DNA of 64,000 bases, taken from positions 12,339,564 to 12,403,563 of the forward strand of contig ML662449.1 of assembly GCA_007570785.1 (NCBI GenBank), given 5' to 3'. The notes below the pieces were generated by a model. The model saw only the letters and a program-made list of their open reading frames with translations, searched no databases and was not told the DNA's origin. Source of the DNA: Antilocapra americana. Its lineage: Eukaryota > Chordata > Mammalia > Artiodactyla > Antilocapridae. The translations under genes were made by a program, and so were the position numbers. Below are positions 32,721-44,707 of the stretch, piece after piece (within the stretch, counting starts at the first letter, position 1; every line of letters starts with the position of its first letter).

Positions 32721-33297
32721 GATAGTGTTCAGTCACTAAGTCTTGTCCAACTCTTTGCCACCCCATGGATGGCAGCATGCCAGGTTTCCCTGTCCTTCGC
32801 CACTTCCTGGAGTTTGCTCAAACTCATGTCTATTGAGTCGGTGATGCCATCTCATCCTCTGTTGCCCCCTTCTCCTCCTTCCCTCAATCTTTGCCAGCAT
32901 CAGGGTCTTTTCCAAAGAGTCAGCTCTTTGCATCAGGTGGCCAAAGTATTGGCGCTTCAGCGTCAGTCCTTCCAATGAATATTTAGGATTGAGTTCCTTT
33001 ATGATTGACTAATTTAATCTTCTTACTGTCCAAGGGACTCTCAACAGTCTTCTCCAGCACCACAATTTGAAAGCATCAGTTCTTCAGCACTCAGCCTTCT
33101 TTATGGTCCAACTCTCACATCCGTACATGACGGATGGAAAAACCATAGCTTTAACTATACGGAAACCGTTGTCAGCAAAATGACATTTCTGCTTTTTGTC
33201 TAGGTTGGTCATAGCTTTTCTTCCAAGGAGCAAGCATCTTTTAATTTCATGACTGCAGTCACCATCCACAGTGATTTTGGAGCCCAAGAAAAAAATC
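32721..33297 (-). mobile_element. BovB (RTE-type) LINE 3' fragment
   Basis: Antisense BovB 3' region: 'tgttcagtcactaagtcttg', 'cctggagtttgctcaaactc', 'tgatgccatctcatcctctg', 'agtccttccaatgaatattt', 'aaccatagctttaactatac'. The 3' end is at low coordinates; the 5' end is truncated near 33297. Confidence 0.95.
32721..33297 (-). pseudogene. BovB reverse transcriptase, C-terminal remnant
   Basis: The minus strand encodes two pieces of the C-terminal region of the BovB polyprotein (apurinic-type endonuclease plus reverse transcriptase in the whole element). The first piece (33299-33084) contains 'YGCESWTIKKAE', typical of the region after the polymerase domain. The second (32975-32736) has '[19 protein letters not shown]' and a basic 'EGRRRRGQQRMRW' stretch. 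The two are in different frames and the catalytic domains are absent, so it is inactive. Confidence 0.9.
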
Positions 33298-33685
33298 ACC
33301 TTCTGTGATTGGGATGGGGTTCTGTGATGGGGGAGTGATTAATGATGCCTCAGGGAGGTAGTGTAGGACTCTGAAAATAAGTTCTGTACAGGGGAGGGGC
33401 ACCGTGAGTGTGGATGAGGGCTTGGTGGGTAGGAGACACATAGGGAACTGACATCTAGTGACTGCCTACTATGTGCCAGGCCTCGGTTAGATCCTCGGCC
33501 CATGATATTGTCTGGTGAACAGCTGCAGGGCACGCTCAAACGAGTGAGCAACCAGAGCACAGAGCAGCACTGGACAAAGTCCTCTGCCCGAAGGCACCTC
33601 CTTGTGAGAGAGGCAAAGTGAATCTTTACACTGCTGGTGATGGTGACTACGAGTCCTGCCCTAGTGTCCCACTCTTTCTGCTCCA
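33298..33685. other. Mostly unrecognised; short MIR-like patch
   Basis: 33452-33515 ('cctactatgtgccaggcctc') resembles the antisense MIR end, but it is too short to be sure. Confidence 0.4.
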
Positions 33686-34450
33686 GCAGCACTGTCCAGT
33701 CAAACCTGCTGTGATGATGAAAATGTTCTATATCCACATCGTGCAGTGCTGTTGCCATGAGCCATGGCACTTGACTCGTGGCAGTTGGGCACCTGAAATG
33801 TGGCTAGACTGGCTGAAGAACTGAATTTGAATTTTTGACTAATTTAGATTTCTTTTCATTAATTTTCTTAAAAATATTTATTGGAGTATAGTTGCTTTAC
33901 AATATTGTGCTTGTATTGTGCAGCAGAATGAACCAGCTATCCGTGCACATATGTCCCCTCTTCTCTGGATTTCCTTCCCATCTAGGTCACCACAGAGCAT
34001 TGAGTACAGTTTCCTGGGCCGTGCAGTAGGCTCTCATTAGTTATGTATTTTATACACAGTGCCAGTAGTGTATATATGTCAATCCCAATCTCCCAATTCA
34101 TCTGACCCCCCCATTATCCCTTTGGTATCCCTATATTTGCTCTCTATGTCTGTGTCTCTATTTCTGTTTTGTAAATAAAATTATCTGTACCAATTTTTTC
34201 AAATTCCACATATATGTATTAGTATACAGTATTTTTTTTTCTTTTTGACTAACTTCATTCTCTATGACATTCTCTAGGTCCATTCACGTCTCTACAAATG
34301 ACCCAATTTCATTCCTTTTTTATGGCTGAGTAATATTCCACTGTGTGTATGTGCCACATCTTCTTTATCCATTCCCCTGGTGTCAGACACTTAGGTTGTT
34401 TCCGTAGTCACTTGGAATTAGTGGCTACAGTACTGAAGGGCAAAGTTCTG
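33686..34450 (+). mobile_element. hAT-like DNA element split by L1
   Basis: 'agcagcactgtccagtcaaa', 'tgaaaatgttctatatccac', 'ctgaaatgtggctagactgg' and 'gaagaactgaatttgaattt' precede the L1, and 'attagtggctacagtactga' follows it. This is the order of a mammalian 'ctgtccaatagaac'-type MITE; I am not sure of its name. Confidence 0.6.
33868..34405 (-). mobile_element. Cetartiodactyl L1, ORF2 end plus 3' UTR, antisense
   Basis: 'tttattggagtatagttgct', 'ttgtgcagcagaatgaacca', 'catgacc'-type 3' UTR sequence and 'ctgagtaatattccactgtg' (reverse of the ORF2 'MEYY' region) lie in antisense order. It interrupts the hAT-like element. Confidence 0.88.
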
Positions 34451-35140
34451 GAGTAGCCTCGATTTTTAGCTGGGCACATGGTCACCTAAAACAAAGACTT
34501 TGATTCATAGCCTCTCTTGCAGGCATGGGATTACATTTTGGCCAAAAGATATGAAAGAACATGATATAGGTGACTTTCAGGTTATGCCTGAGGGACGCAG
34601 CCCTTCCCCTGGCTCTCTGCTCCTTTTTGCTAAGTTGACTGGAACATAGCCGTGTGCCATGTGGAACTGGGCAATGAAGACAGCTTAGGGAAAGAGCAAT
34701 CAGATGCAAGGACTCCACAGTGCCCGAGGTCCAAATCAGACGTCTCTGTGTGGAGAAGCTAAAATTCTATTTCAGCCACTGTTGTTGTGGATCTCTGACA
34801 TCAAGCCACACTGGTACCCTATCCTATCCACTATACTGTTCTCCTCTCTCTTACAGAGATTGTGGGGAACAGATGTCCAAGTTATAACTTTGATCATATG
34901 TTTGCAAAGCTTCTCTCAGATCATTATGCAGCTTAAGGGCAGAACCTCAAAGGCAGAGATCCCCGCTTAGCAAAGCACCTTGAGGGAGCTGATAGACATG
35001 CAAAGGTAGATAGGAGTTTAGTGGGGAGCAAGCAATGGAGAGCTAGGTGCTGTGCATGAGACAGAAATGTGAATCCGGAGAAGACTGGCCGTACAAAGGG
35101 AGGAAAGGCCTGCAGAGGGGAGACCTGGGAAATGGTACCT
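34451..35140. other. Unrecognised sequence
   Basis: No repeat or coding signature was recognised. Confidence 0.4.
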
Positions 35141-35310
35141 AGATAGTACAGGGAATTCCACTCAGTGCTCTGTGGTGACTTAAATGGGAAGGAAGTCTAA
35201 AAAGAGGGGATACATGTAAACATACAGCTGATTCACTTTGGTAGGCAGCAGAAACTAACACAACACTGTAAAGCAACTATACTCCAATAGCTAAAAAAAA
35301 AAAAAAAAAA
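35141..35310 (+). mobile_element. Ruminant L1 3' UTR with poly-A
   Basis: 'agtacagggaattccactca', 'gtgctctgtggtgacttaaa', 'gcagaaactaacacaacact', 'gtaaagcaactatactccaa' end in A18 (35293-35310). No clear target duplication was found. Confidence 0.88.
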
Positions 35311-36299
35311 GGGTCTAAGGCCAGCAGGGAATTCCCCCAGGTGACAATCATTGATAGGCTTTCATATCCTGAGGTTTGTTGTTCCTGTTATTCTTGTCAC
35401 CTCTCCATTGCTCCAAATGCTGCTACATACCACAGCCTCCTGTTGGTGGTGCTTTGGCAAAAATGTAGGAATTAGGGCCAGCATGGGACTGAACAGTGGG
35501 GAGAACGGAGGACTTCTAGGAAACAAGACATGCAGTAGTTCAGGGGTGCAGTGGAAGCAAGAAATCTGGAAAACAGGTGACTGGGAGGCAAGTAAGCTCC
35601 TTGCGAGTCCCCTGAGACACTGTAGGGAGGGGCACGCCAGCTCTAACCACGTGTTGGGTGGGAGGTCCTTGTCATAGTGCTTGAGTGCCCTAGAAAAGTG
35701 AAAACCCCAGAGGTCTGCATGGCCTATGATAGCCAGGCAGTGGACACTGGTTTTGTGGTTCCCCAAGGTGCTGTCCTTTGTCCTTGGCCAGCTCCCAAAG
35801 ACCTGACAGTCAAGCAAGCAAGAGAAACAAATGTCTCCTTCATGCTTGCTCTGCACTGGCCTAGATGAAAGGAGATCTGCTCCTCTTAAATCTAGAGTGC
35901 ACAATCATTGTGAGGAGTGAGAAAAGCTGTAATTGGTCAGAAGGCCAAGATGAATGGTGAGCCTGTTGTTTGGAGACACAGGGAACAGGAGCTTGGGGGT
36001 TCTGGTTTGACTTGGGGTAGAGCCCTGTATTTTCACTGACTTCCAAGGCAGAGGATGTAACACTTGCAGAAAAGTGTTTGCAGTTGTTATTGCTAATAGT
36101 AACACTTGTGTTCATCTTCCAAATATACTCTGTTGACACTTGCTCAAATGATGGGGTTTTAGGAGCTGTACCTGGGGCAATAGAAAGGTGATAGGCGTTT
36201 CTATGGTAACCCTCCCAAATATGGTCCTATTGTTATATTTAGTCAGGTCAAAGCATAGACTGAAGGTTGGGATCCATTGGGAGAGAAACATTTGGGAAT
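35311..36299. other. Unrecognised sequence with a 180-codon minus-strand frame
   Basis: The open frame at 35904-35362 on the minus strand is one of the longest outside LINEs, but it has no motif or homologue I recognise, and the plus strand is also open at 35677-35868. I treat it as chance openness. Confidence 0.4.
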
Positions 36300-36506
36300 A
36301 ATAATCACTGACGTTTATGGCCTATGTTTATTGTTCTAAGTGACGGTATTATGCTAAACACTACATTCTATATATTCTTCACAAGTCTATGATGTACATT
36401 AACAGATAAGGGAACTGAAACTAAAACAGAATAATAACTGGCACAAAGTCACACAGCAGCTACATGGTCTGGCAGGGCTTTGAACCCAGGCCAGCTGCCA
36501 GCTGCC
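36300..36506 (-). mobile_element. MIR SINE, antisense, nearly full length
   Basis: 'ctacattctatatattcttc', 'aacagataagggaactgaaa', 'caaagtcacacagcagctac' and 'ggctttgaacccaggccagc' are in antisense MIR order. Confidence 0.88.
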
Positions 36507-36729
36507 ATCCACACACTCAGTCACAGCAATTTCCTGCCTCTTTGCTCTGTGGGTGTTGTCTTTGGGCCTTGGGCACACGCAACCCTTCAGAACCATTCAG
36601 GGCCCTCCCATGGGCACAGAACCTCGAGCAGAGGACTAGAACCTCAGATGGCAGATATCCTAGGGTGAAAGCTTGGTTGCTAGTCACATCATAAAAACCA
36701 TAAAAGCAGAATATTTCCAAAGCATTTTT

Positions 36730-37314
36730 TTTTTTGACATCTCAAGCAATTTGGATTCTGGGCAAACAAGAATTTATTGTAACTTGAACAACAAATGCTC
36801 ATTTTCAACTTTAAATTTACTGAACATGTAGCTCCCTAGTCTTGTTATTCATTGCCTGCCAAAATAACGACACACATTTTCACTAAATTTTCCATTTAGT
36901 GGGAAAATTATATTACATTTAAATATACATAGACAGTAGTTCTATTGAGTACAAACCTTAGTGAAGCTCATGTTGAAGCAAAGCAGAGTATCTGATTGAA
37001 GATTATATACATGGTATATTTCTCTATGTCCTTTCTCAGGTTAATAAATACCTAGAGACCAGCTTATCTGTCAGTTTAATGCTTTTATTGCGTATCTATA
37101 CAAGCATCTAATGATTCTGGAAGAAAACAGTTTATTCCATTTTGAGACAGCATCTCTTACCCTAGAATTAGAATTTGAAGTTTACCTGATACTGACTTTG
37201 CATGGTCAAAAAATACATTGGAGATGATGACATTAATTTTTAAAGGAGGTCAAAGATGGTCATCTTGTTATATAAAATTCTGTATTTTAAATTCGTAATG
37301 CATTTTCAGTTCTT
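36730..37314. other. Repeat-free AT-rich block, candidate conserved non-coding DNA
   Basis: No repeat was recognised over about 585 bp. It is AT-rich, with words such as 'cattgcctgccaaaataacg' and 'ttgcatggtcaaaaaataca', but not low complexity. Together with 37800-38260 it looks like one unique block opened by a Bov-A2. Conservation is an inference. Confidence 0.3.
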
Positions 37315-37327
37315 CATTTTGGTGTAT

Positions 37328-37660
37328 GTTCTTGTGCTTTGTTGCTCAGTCGTGTCCAACTCTTTGTGACCCCATGGATTTTAGTCCACCAGGTTCCACT
37401 GACCATGCGGATTCTCCAGGCAAGAATACTGGAATGGGTTGCCATGCCCTCCTCCAAAGGGATCCTCCCAACCCAGGGATCAACCCCAGGTCTCCTACAT
37501 TGTAGGCAGATTCTTTACCATCTGAGCTGCCAGGGAAACCCAAGAATACTGGACTGGGTAGCCGATCCCTTCAGCAGGGGATCTTCCTGACCCAGGAATT
37601 GAACCGGGGTTTCCTGCGTTGCAGGCTGATTCTCTACCAGCTCAGTTACCAGGGAAGCCC
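37328..37660 (-). mobile_element. Bov-A2 SINE dimer with perfect 13-bp duplications
   Basis: Antisense dimer: first unit 'gttgctcagtcgtgtccaac' to 'gctgccagggaaaccc', then a partial second unit from 'aagaatactggactgggtag' to 'gttaccagggaagcccc'. 'cattttggtgtat' at 37315-37327 and 37661-37673 is exact, so this is a relatively recent insertion. Confidence 0.97.
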
Positions 37661-37799
37661 CATTTTGGTGTATATCGAACCCATATTATTCCATTGGTAG
37701 AAAGCAATTACATTGGCAGTTACATCAGATGTTGTAAAGGAGAAAGGGGACTTGAGCGGTTTGCAAAAGTAATGCGTTTGATTTTCACTTTGTCAGATT

Positions 37800-38260
37800 T
37801 GTAGAGTGATTTGTGGATTTAACCTCATCCTAAAAAGGTTTGAAAGTGAGAAGCACGCCAGTTGTATTGAAAGGGGCCTTAAAAGATCTCCTCCCTGCAA
37901 GATCCAGAACTTGCACGACATCATCAGCTAGTGTCAGTGTCGCTGGTGAAATTCGGTTTCTCTGATAAAATAGGCGCCTGAGAAATGACATTTACAGAGT
38001 GTGTGTCTAGCCAATTTGGAGCGAGAATTCGCATATTCACACTGCAGTCTTCACTGCCGGCACAGACCAAATTGTGAACATTTTTAGCACGAAGAGCTGG
38101 CACTTGGCTCTAAACTCCATGGTTAGAGCCTGTGAAGAAACAGTTAAGGGGTTGTACGGTTTGCTGCTAATAACCATGTTCTCTCGACAATGGATTTTTG
38201 TACCAAATCATCCAGAAGGCATCCAAAATACTCCTTACTTCAGTGAAACCCCGTGTCAGT
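37800..38260. other. Repeat-free CpG-retaining block, candidate conserved non-coding DNA
   Basis: CpGs persist in an otherwise AT-rich setting ('gtgtcgctggtgaaattcgg', 'taggcgcctgag', 'gagcgagaattcgcatattc', 'tgccggcacag', 'tagcacgaagag'). No repeat or reading frame explains it. It could be an enhancer-like element, by analogy only. Confidence 0.35.
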
Positions 38261-38773
38261 GAAAAATACATAGTGGTCACTGAAGAAGTGAAGTTTCCTT
38301 TTCTCAAGTTCCTGATGTGGACTCTTCAGTTTCTTCCCACCCACGGAAAAATTGCTACAACACTTGTAGTTGGGGGGCAGGGCGTAAGTAAAATTTGTTT
38401 GTTTTCATTGTGAGTTGTGACAAACCAAGAGATTAGACATTCAGAAAGAGGAAAACTTATCTGAGTGAGGATAGCAGCCAAGAAACTCAGAACAACATTG
38501 AATAAAAGATCCTTTTCAGGCGTGTATCTGGTGCAGTTGGAATATTCTATTCCCAGTTACCCACCCCTTGTGCTACACAATGCCTCAGAGGCTCATACCA
38601 GTCTCCTTTTGGAAGGCACAGCTCCACAAAGTTAAGTACAATAAAATGCTATGAAGGGATATGTTAATTCAACACTTAATTTTCAAACACTCAAGAGTCC
38701 CTAAGAGAGAGATAAGGATGGGTAAGTTTGGAATATAAGGACTGAGTGGTCAGTATTAAAGGAAATCAACCCT
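38261..38773. other. Unrecognised sequence
   Basis: Nothing was recognised up to the BovB fragment. Confidence 0.35.
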
Positions 38774-39047
38774 GAATATTCATTGGAAGGACTGATGTTG
38801 AAGCTTACGCTCCAATACTTCACCTATGTGATGAGAAGAGCCAACTCATTGGAAAAGACCCCGATGCTGGGAAAGACTGAAGGCAGGAGGAGAAGGGGGC
38901 GACAGAGGATGAGATGGCTGGATGACATCACCAACTCAATGGACACGAGTGTAAGCAAACCCTGGGAGATAGTGAAGGACAGGGAAACCTGGCGGGCTGC
39001 AGTCCACGGGGTCGCAAAGAGTGGGAAGCGACTGAACAACAACTGAG
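38774..39047 (+). mobile_element. BovB LINE 3' terminal fragment
   Basis: 'gaatattcattggaaggact', 'gaaaagaccccgatgctggg', 'gaggatgagatggctggatg' to 'gcgactgaacaacaac'. This is the last ~270 bp of BovB, the part from which the Bov-A SINE units derive. Confidence 0.95.
38783..39046 (+). pseudogene. BovB polyprotein, extreme C-terminus
   Basis: An 87-codon open frame keeps the BovB C-terminal landmarks: '[17 protein letters not shown]', the basic '[15 protein letters not shown]' and '[13 protein letters not shown]'. The endonuclease and polymerase domains are missing. The ATG falls within the element by chance. It is a fragment left by 5' truncation and not a gene. Confidence 0.9.
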
Positions 39048-40988
39048 TGGAGAAGGGAAACAGCACTCAGAAAAGGATTCAGAGTATGAGACAGGCAGTG
39101 CCAGGCATGAAGCAGGGCCCTGGATAGCCCAGGAAGCCTAGGAGCCTATGTTTTGGGAATAGGAGGTGAACAGAAGCAGGTCATCCCTGACTGCATCTCC
39201 ACTAAGTCCATATTGACTCTGACACAGGCACACAAGCCCTTTAAAACCGGTTTTTCGTAGGCTGTTGTTATGCAACACTTGTCTTCATCAGCCACAAAGC
39301 CTCAGACCTTGCTGCAACGCACATGGTGTGACTCTTTGCGTCATGTCTACGCATCCCTGGTTTCAGTGTCCCTGCCAATCACAGGCATTTCTGGATTTTT
39401 TTCTTCCAAAGTGCTCTGAGAAGAGGGGCCTGAAATCCACAGAGACAAGAGACTCATGGCAACCATCAGCCCTCACCTGCTCACGTGGATTTTCCTACCA
39501 GAGTTGCCCTTTGTACCTAAATAAGCAGGGAGCATTTCCCCCTTTGGCCCCACTCTGCCACCTCCTGGCCTCTAATAGAGGCAGGAGGTGAGAGGCAAAA
39601 GGCCAATGAGTCTGAATTATCCTCAAACAAGACAATAAGCCCTGTAATAAACAGGAAACATTGGGGTTCCCCTAGATACTTGTTGAGCATCCTCTCTTCA
39701 TGCTCTGCTTTGTGGACACATCACTCATCAGATGCTGAGTCATGGATAATTTACCAGCTATTTTACCGGTCACATTACTTCACAGCAGGTAGAAGCTTCC
39801 AGTTGGCCTGGAGCCCTCCAAGGCTAAAAAACAAGCCTATTTTTTTTTTTTTTTTTTTTACCATGATGAACTTTTAGGTTCTAAGAGTTAATATACCTCA
39901 GCCCCAAAGGGTAGCTTTAACATAGAGGAGCTCTAGATAGTGGCCCTGACCCACAGACCCATCTGTTTCTTGCCTAAATTTTAAAAGTCCAAGTCTATTT
40001 TTCCCTGCTCTTTCTGGGAAGCTTACCTAAACAAGTAAAGATGAGCTATAAATGTCTTTCAAGACTTGACTTGTAGGTTCTAATTATAATGAAGTGATAA
40101 TACTACTACCTTGTGTTTTCCCAGTGCCTTTCTTCCAAAGTGCCTGGAGTACTCTTAGTTGTGTGAGGGCAGGTACGACCTGTCTGTCTGTGTCTACATG
40201 CAGATTCTAATTACACATTCTTTGGATTGGGGCTCTAAACTCATTTTCTTTACCAGAGCCTAGGGCAGGAGGGTGCATCACCTGGGCTCACTTTTCTGGG
40301 TGTTATCAGATGGAGGAGCTTTTCATCTGGGCGGGGCCCCCAGGGGCTAGACCTGACCCTAGGGTGGTTCAGAAGCCTCCATGCCTGGTCCCTCCCCACC
40401 AGGATCTGGGAGCCTCTCCACCAGCGTCCTCACTTCCCAGACTCTTTGGTGCCAGAGTGAGCTTGGCGTCCTGCTTTGCCTCCAGGGATGGGCCTCTCCC
40501 TTGAACAGGCTGGAATACCAAGCCTGAGCTCGGTGGACTCCACTCTCTCATTGTCCCTGTTTCAGGGCAGCGATGGGCCTGCTTATGTACCTGCTACTTT
40601 GTGCCAGTGCGACTGGGGGCAGGCATCACCCAGAAGCTTGGTTCCATCTTCAAAGATCCCTTAAACCTTGTATTATGGGCTCTTCCCCCTGGCTCTGAAA
40701 GGAAATCTAGGCAGACCCTCTGACTTCTCAGGTCCATCTTAGCTAAAAAAGAGGCCTGTAGTCACTGAAATTAAAAAAATGAGTCTCAATCCAGAAATAA
40801 AAACGTCCATTCCTATGTACTAATGAAAACTCTGAACCAGATTTAAAGCTGAGGCCTCTCCTGGCTTCTAGCTCAGGCCAGCTGTGGGAGGAAGGGCAGC
40901 TGTGGGTCACTTTCCTTCCCTCCTTCTCCTCCTATAACTGCTCACTGTAGTTTCTGACCCCGCCGCCCCCCCCAAACATGCAGGCACG
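39048..40988. other. Unrecognised, repeat-poor 1.9 kb
   Basis: Only a T20 run at 39840-39859 stands out. GC content rises at 40310-40640, with overlapping frames on both strands but no coding motif. Confidence 0.4.
39840..39859. repeat. Poly-T run
   Basis: About 20 T. No LINE or SINE body was recognised on either side, so its source is unknown. Confidence 0.85.
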
Positions 40989-41013
40989 CGCACACACACA
41001 CACACACACACGC
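40989..41013. repeat. CA microsatellite
   Basis: About 11 CA units bordered by 'cgcg' and 'cgc'. No adjoining SINE was recognised. Confidence 0.9.
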
Positions 41014-42607
41014 AACTGGAGGAAAAGGGAGATCTGGAGAGGGAGCTGGAAAGTTCTAGCCTTCTCAAGACTTGGTCAGGATTACAGTTTAGTCTTCTTC
41101 AGAGATACCACCCCCATCCTCCACCTCAGCATCCCCGGGCCAGCACCTGTAAGCTCCAGGACAACAAAGTTCAACGCACCTAGATTCCAGAGTGTGCTTA
41201 CTCTCCCTCTGTTCCTGGAAATCCAGTGATGTCTCTGCTTCTCCCAGCCGAAACCCCTTTACCCCACCCTGAGATGACTCGAGGGGCAGCAGCGAAGTCT
41301 CCATGCTGGTAATCTCAGCATGCATGGTCTGCTCCCTGCATTCTTTTTCCTTCACTCACTCGCCCAGCCCTCTCTCCTCACTCGGGCATCAAGGCCACTA
41401 GCAGGTCCCTGTAGGTTTTCCAGGCAGTTCCAACCTTCTGAATCTCCCAAACTAAAGGCGACACATTTTAAGTTCTCCGTAAGCCCCTCTATGGTGAGAG
41501 GAAGGGCATGCGTCTCTTCCATTTGTGTGCAGGGATGAAGGAAGCCCTCAGCATACCACTGGTTTTCTAAAAATTGTCACTGAAAGTCTTGTCTCTAAAG
41601 TTCCATTTTCAACTCTCCTTGTAAGTTGGATGTTGAGAGGGCATTAAGAATTATCTCACTGGATTTTTTTCTGTAGGCCTTTGTACCTAATTTTGAACCT
41701 TGTACCTCCTTTTGAATTGTGGTGTCTTTGGATGTAGCGCAAATCTGGTAGGAGAGGGATGCACCCGCAGAAATCCTACCTAGCCTTTCTTGGGGATTTT
41801 AACATCACCTGCTCCCAGAGTGCTGGTTTTATTTGAACACAGATTTCCCCCATTTCCAAGTTGGAGCTTTTATGAACCCAAGCTGTTAAATCTCTGAAGG
41901 GAAATGGAGCTAGGGTTTCTCTGTGTGTTTCCTTGTGAAAATCAGTATAGCTGATCCCCTTGGCCTTCACCAAAATGTACTTAGGCTTTTCAACAAGGGG
42001 AAGACAGCCATAGTGTTTGAGTACACATTACAAATGCTTCTTGTGAATGCTTGATATCCACAAGGAGTTTATCCCATTCAATCTCAATTCAGTTCTTTAA
42101 TTAAGATAGCTCTGGTATGTCTTGAAATACCTAACCCTTCTGGTAGTATCATCTAGATGTTTAAAAAGAACAATTTGGAGAAGCATCTAGACATAAAAAT
42201 GATGGTCAAAGATGGTACCCAGGATATTAGTAATGTGTCATCCTTATCAAGGTAACTATATAAGAACACCTACTAAAATTCAGTATCAGAAAATATTTCT
42301 ATCCATACTCAAACTTGTAAGCTTCCTTTAATTTGCTAATGAGGAACTTTATAGGTTGGTGTGTTTTTCGTTTTGCTTTGCTTTCCAGGAAGCTCAGAAC
42401 TAAATTGAATGTTCCATTGCAGTAATTAATTCACTCCAGGAAGCTGATATGTCCCTCTCATTCTACTTTTATTTGGTTTCCACCATTTCTTTCTCTCTTT
42501 AAATGTTTACTTGTATTTTTGATATACTTTAATATATAAGCCACCTTCAATCCTTTCCTTGAAGTCATCAGGATACAAATCCTAAATAAACATGAACATG
42601 ACTTTCA
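41014..42607. other. Unrecognised, repeat-poor 1.6 kb
   Basis: It moves from GC-moderate to AT-rich after about 41580. No family, frame or RNA motif was recognised. Confidence 0.4.
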
Positions 42608-42765
42608 TTTGTTCATTCCTTCAAAAGTATTTATTGATCACCTTCTACATGCCCGGCATTTTGCAAGTCTCTCCTCAGAGATGGAGAGCAGCTGGTATTA
42701 CCAGTTGTCCTCTCTCCTCTTGGGACTTGAGCCAAACTGAAGCGAGAGAAACAATGGTGAGCAAA
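42608..42765 (+). mobile_element. Family A old repeat
   Basis: 'ttgttcattccttcaaaagt', 'atttattgatcaccttctac' and 'atgcccggcattttgcaagt' match the family A start. The 146-codon frame at 42592-43032 runs through it and is not a gene. Confidence 0.5.
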
Positions 42766-44077
42766 CAGATCTTCTCTTCCCTCAGAGCTCACAGGGCACC
42801 AGGTTTGTATGCAGGGGGAAGGACAATAAAAACTCAGGGCCCTGGGCAAGAACCTGAGAATAAAAGCCAAGAGACAATGGAGTTACGAAAACCAAGGAAA
42901 GTGAGTTTCCAAAGAAAGGGTAGCCCTGCTGCAAAGAGATCAAGAAGGCAAGAGATGTGCCCACCAAGCAACAAGAAGGTAAAAAGGTCGTTAGCAGCTT
43001 CGCTGGAAGATTGGATGGGGGTAAAGAAGTAGAAACAGCATGTGGAGACAGTTCCTTCAAGAAGTTTGGCTGTGGCAGAGAGAGGTAGCATGGCTGCTGG
43101 AGGAGGGTGTGATGGCGGCACTCTGAGTGGACTCAGCCCCAACAGGAAAGACCATCTTGGTACCTTCAAATGGTTATTTGAATTTCCGCAGAGTTCTAAG
43201 TCTTCTTATATTTAGGGTCAATGCAAATTTCCCAGAAAAGAGAGGGTCCCAGGATGCCAGGACTATCAGGTCAAGGAGACAAGGAAGGGAGCTGGCACCG
43301 GAACTGCTGGCTGGTTGGTTATCTTCTCTTCTCTGAAATATCACGGTAGGTGTAGCTAGTATTGTCCTCAAGTACCCAGGGTCCCAGGAGACCTAAGGAC
43401 TCTATTCTCAATGCCAGTATCTAGTGCGCTTAGCTACCAATCCAGGTGGCCTCCATCCCAGTCTTCCAAAATCTGCACGATCAGCTCCTCCACCCAGGAG
43501 AGGAAGAGGGCTGCCAACAAGCCCCATGAGCACAGGAAACATTATCGCACTTTTGCAACCTGAGTTCAAGTCTCACCTGGCTCTGCACTGGTTGCTTTCT
43601 CTGTTTACTCTGAATTAGCTTGATTCATCTTAAGGATGGCTCGATTGACTTAGGAAAGCAGCCTGAATTGTGGTTTTAATATTGTGAGCCTAAGAAACGA
43701 GCCAGATATCTTCAAGGCAGACAGTGGGGTCATGTGAAGCTTTTAAAAATTTACTTTCCCAACTGATGAAAGAAAGGTGGTAACTTTCTCTGAAATCACA
43801 ATGACTCCATATGTAAGAATATGACATTTCAGCTACCCTTCTTTTTCTATCATGCACTTGACTTGTTCATCATCTCAATATTCAATCAACTCTCTCCTAA
43901 TTTATAATGAAACTTTTTGCAGTTACTTGTACTCCTTTCTTTGTCTTGGCTGCCAGGAGGATCATATTTTGGTTTTACTTTCAGATGAGGCAAGCTTCTT
44001 GACTTTTCTGTTTAGCATGTTCATTTAACCACTTGCTTAGGCTCTTTTTACTTTGCTCATATTTTATTTAGTTTCTT
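42766..44077. other. Unrecognised sequence
   Basis: No repeat was securely recognised. A diverged continuation of family A up to about 43100 is possible. Confidence 0.35.
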
Positions 44078-44707
44078 AGTTCAGTTCAGTTACTTAGTCG
44101 GGTCTGACTCGTTGCGAGCCCATGGACTGCAGCATGCCAGGCTTCGCTGTCCATCACCAATTCCCGGAGTTTGCTCAAATTCATGTCCATAGAGTCAGTG
44201 ATGCCTTCCAACCATCTCATCTTCTGTCGTCCCCTTCTCCTCCTGCCTTCAATCTTTCCCAGCATCAGGGTCTTTTCCAATGAGTCAGTTCTTCACATCA
44301 GGTGGCCAAAGTATTGGAACCTCAGCTTCATCATCAGTCCTTCCAATGAATATTCAGGACTGCTTTCCTTTAGGATTGACTGGTTTGATCTCTTTGCAAT
44401 CCGAGGGACTCTCAAGAGTCTTGTCCAACACCACAGTTCAAAAGCATCTTTCTTTGGCCCTCAGCATTCTTTATAGTCCAGCTCTCACATCTATACATGA
44501 CTACTGGAAAAACCATAGCTTTGACTAGACAGACCTTGCTAGCAAAGTAATGTCTCTGCTTTTTAATATGCTGTCTAGGTTGGTCATCATAGCTTTTCTT
44601 CCAAGGAGAAAGTGTCTTTTAATTTCATGGCTGCACTCACCATCTGCAGTGATTTTTGAGGTGAAGAAAAGAAAGTCTGTCACTTTCCATTGTTTTCCCA
44701 TCTATTT
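44078..44707 (-). mobile_element. BovB LINE 3' fragment, antisense arm
   Basis: About 630 bp of antisense BovB: 'gttcagttcagttacttagt', 'aattcatgtccatagagtca', 'ccttcaatctttcccagcat', 'aaccatagctttgactagac', ending at 'ttttcccatctattt'. It meets the next fragment head to head. Confidence 0.95.

Noticed and set aside
35362..35904. 180-codon minus-strand open frame
   Set aside because: No motif, signal or homologue recognised, and the opposite strand is open over part of the same stretch, which points to low stop density and not coding.
42592..43032. 146-codon plus-strand open frame
   Set aside because: Starts in an old interspersed repeat; its basic, serine-rich composition is typical of purine-rich non-coding DNA.
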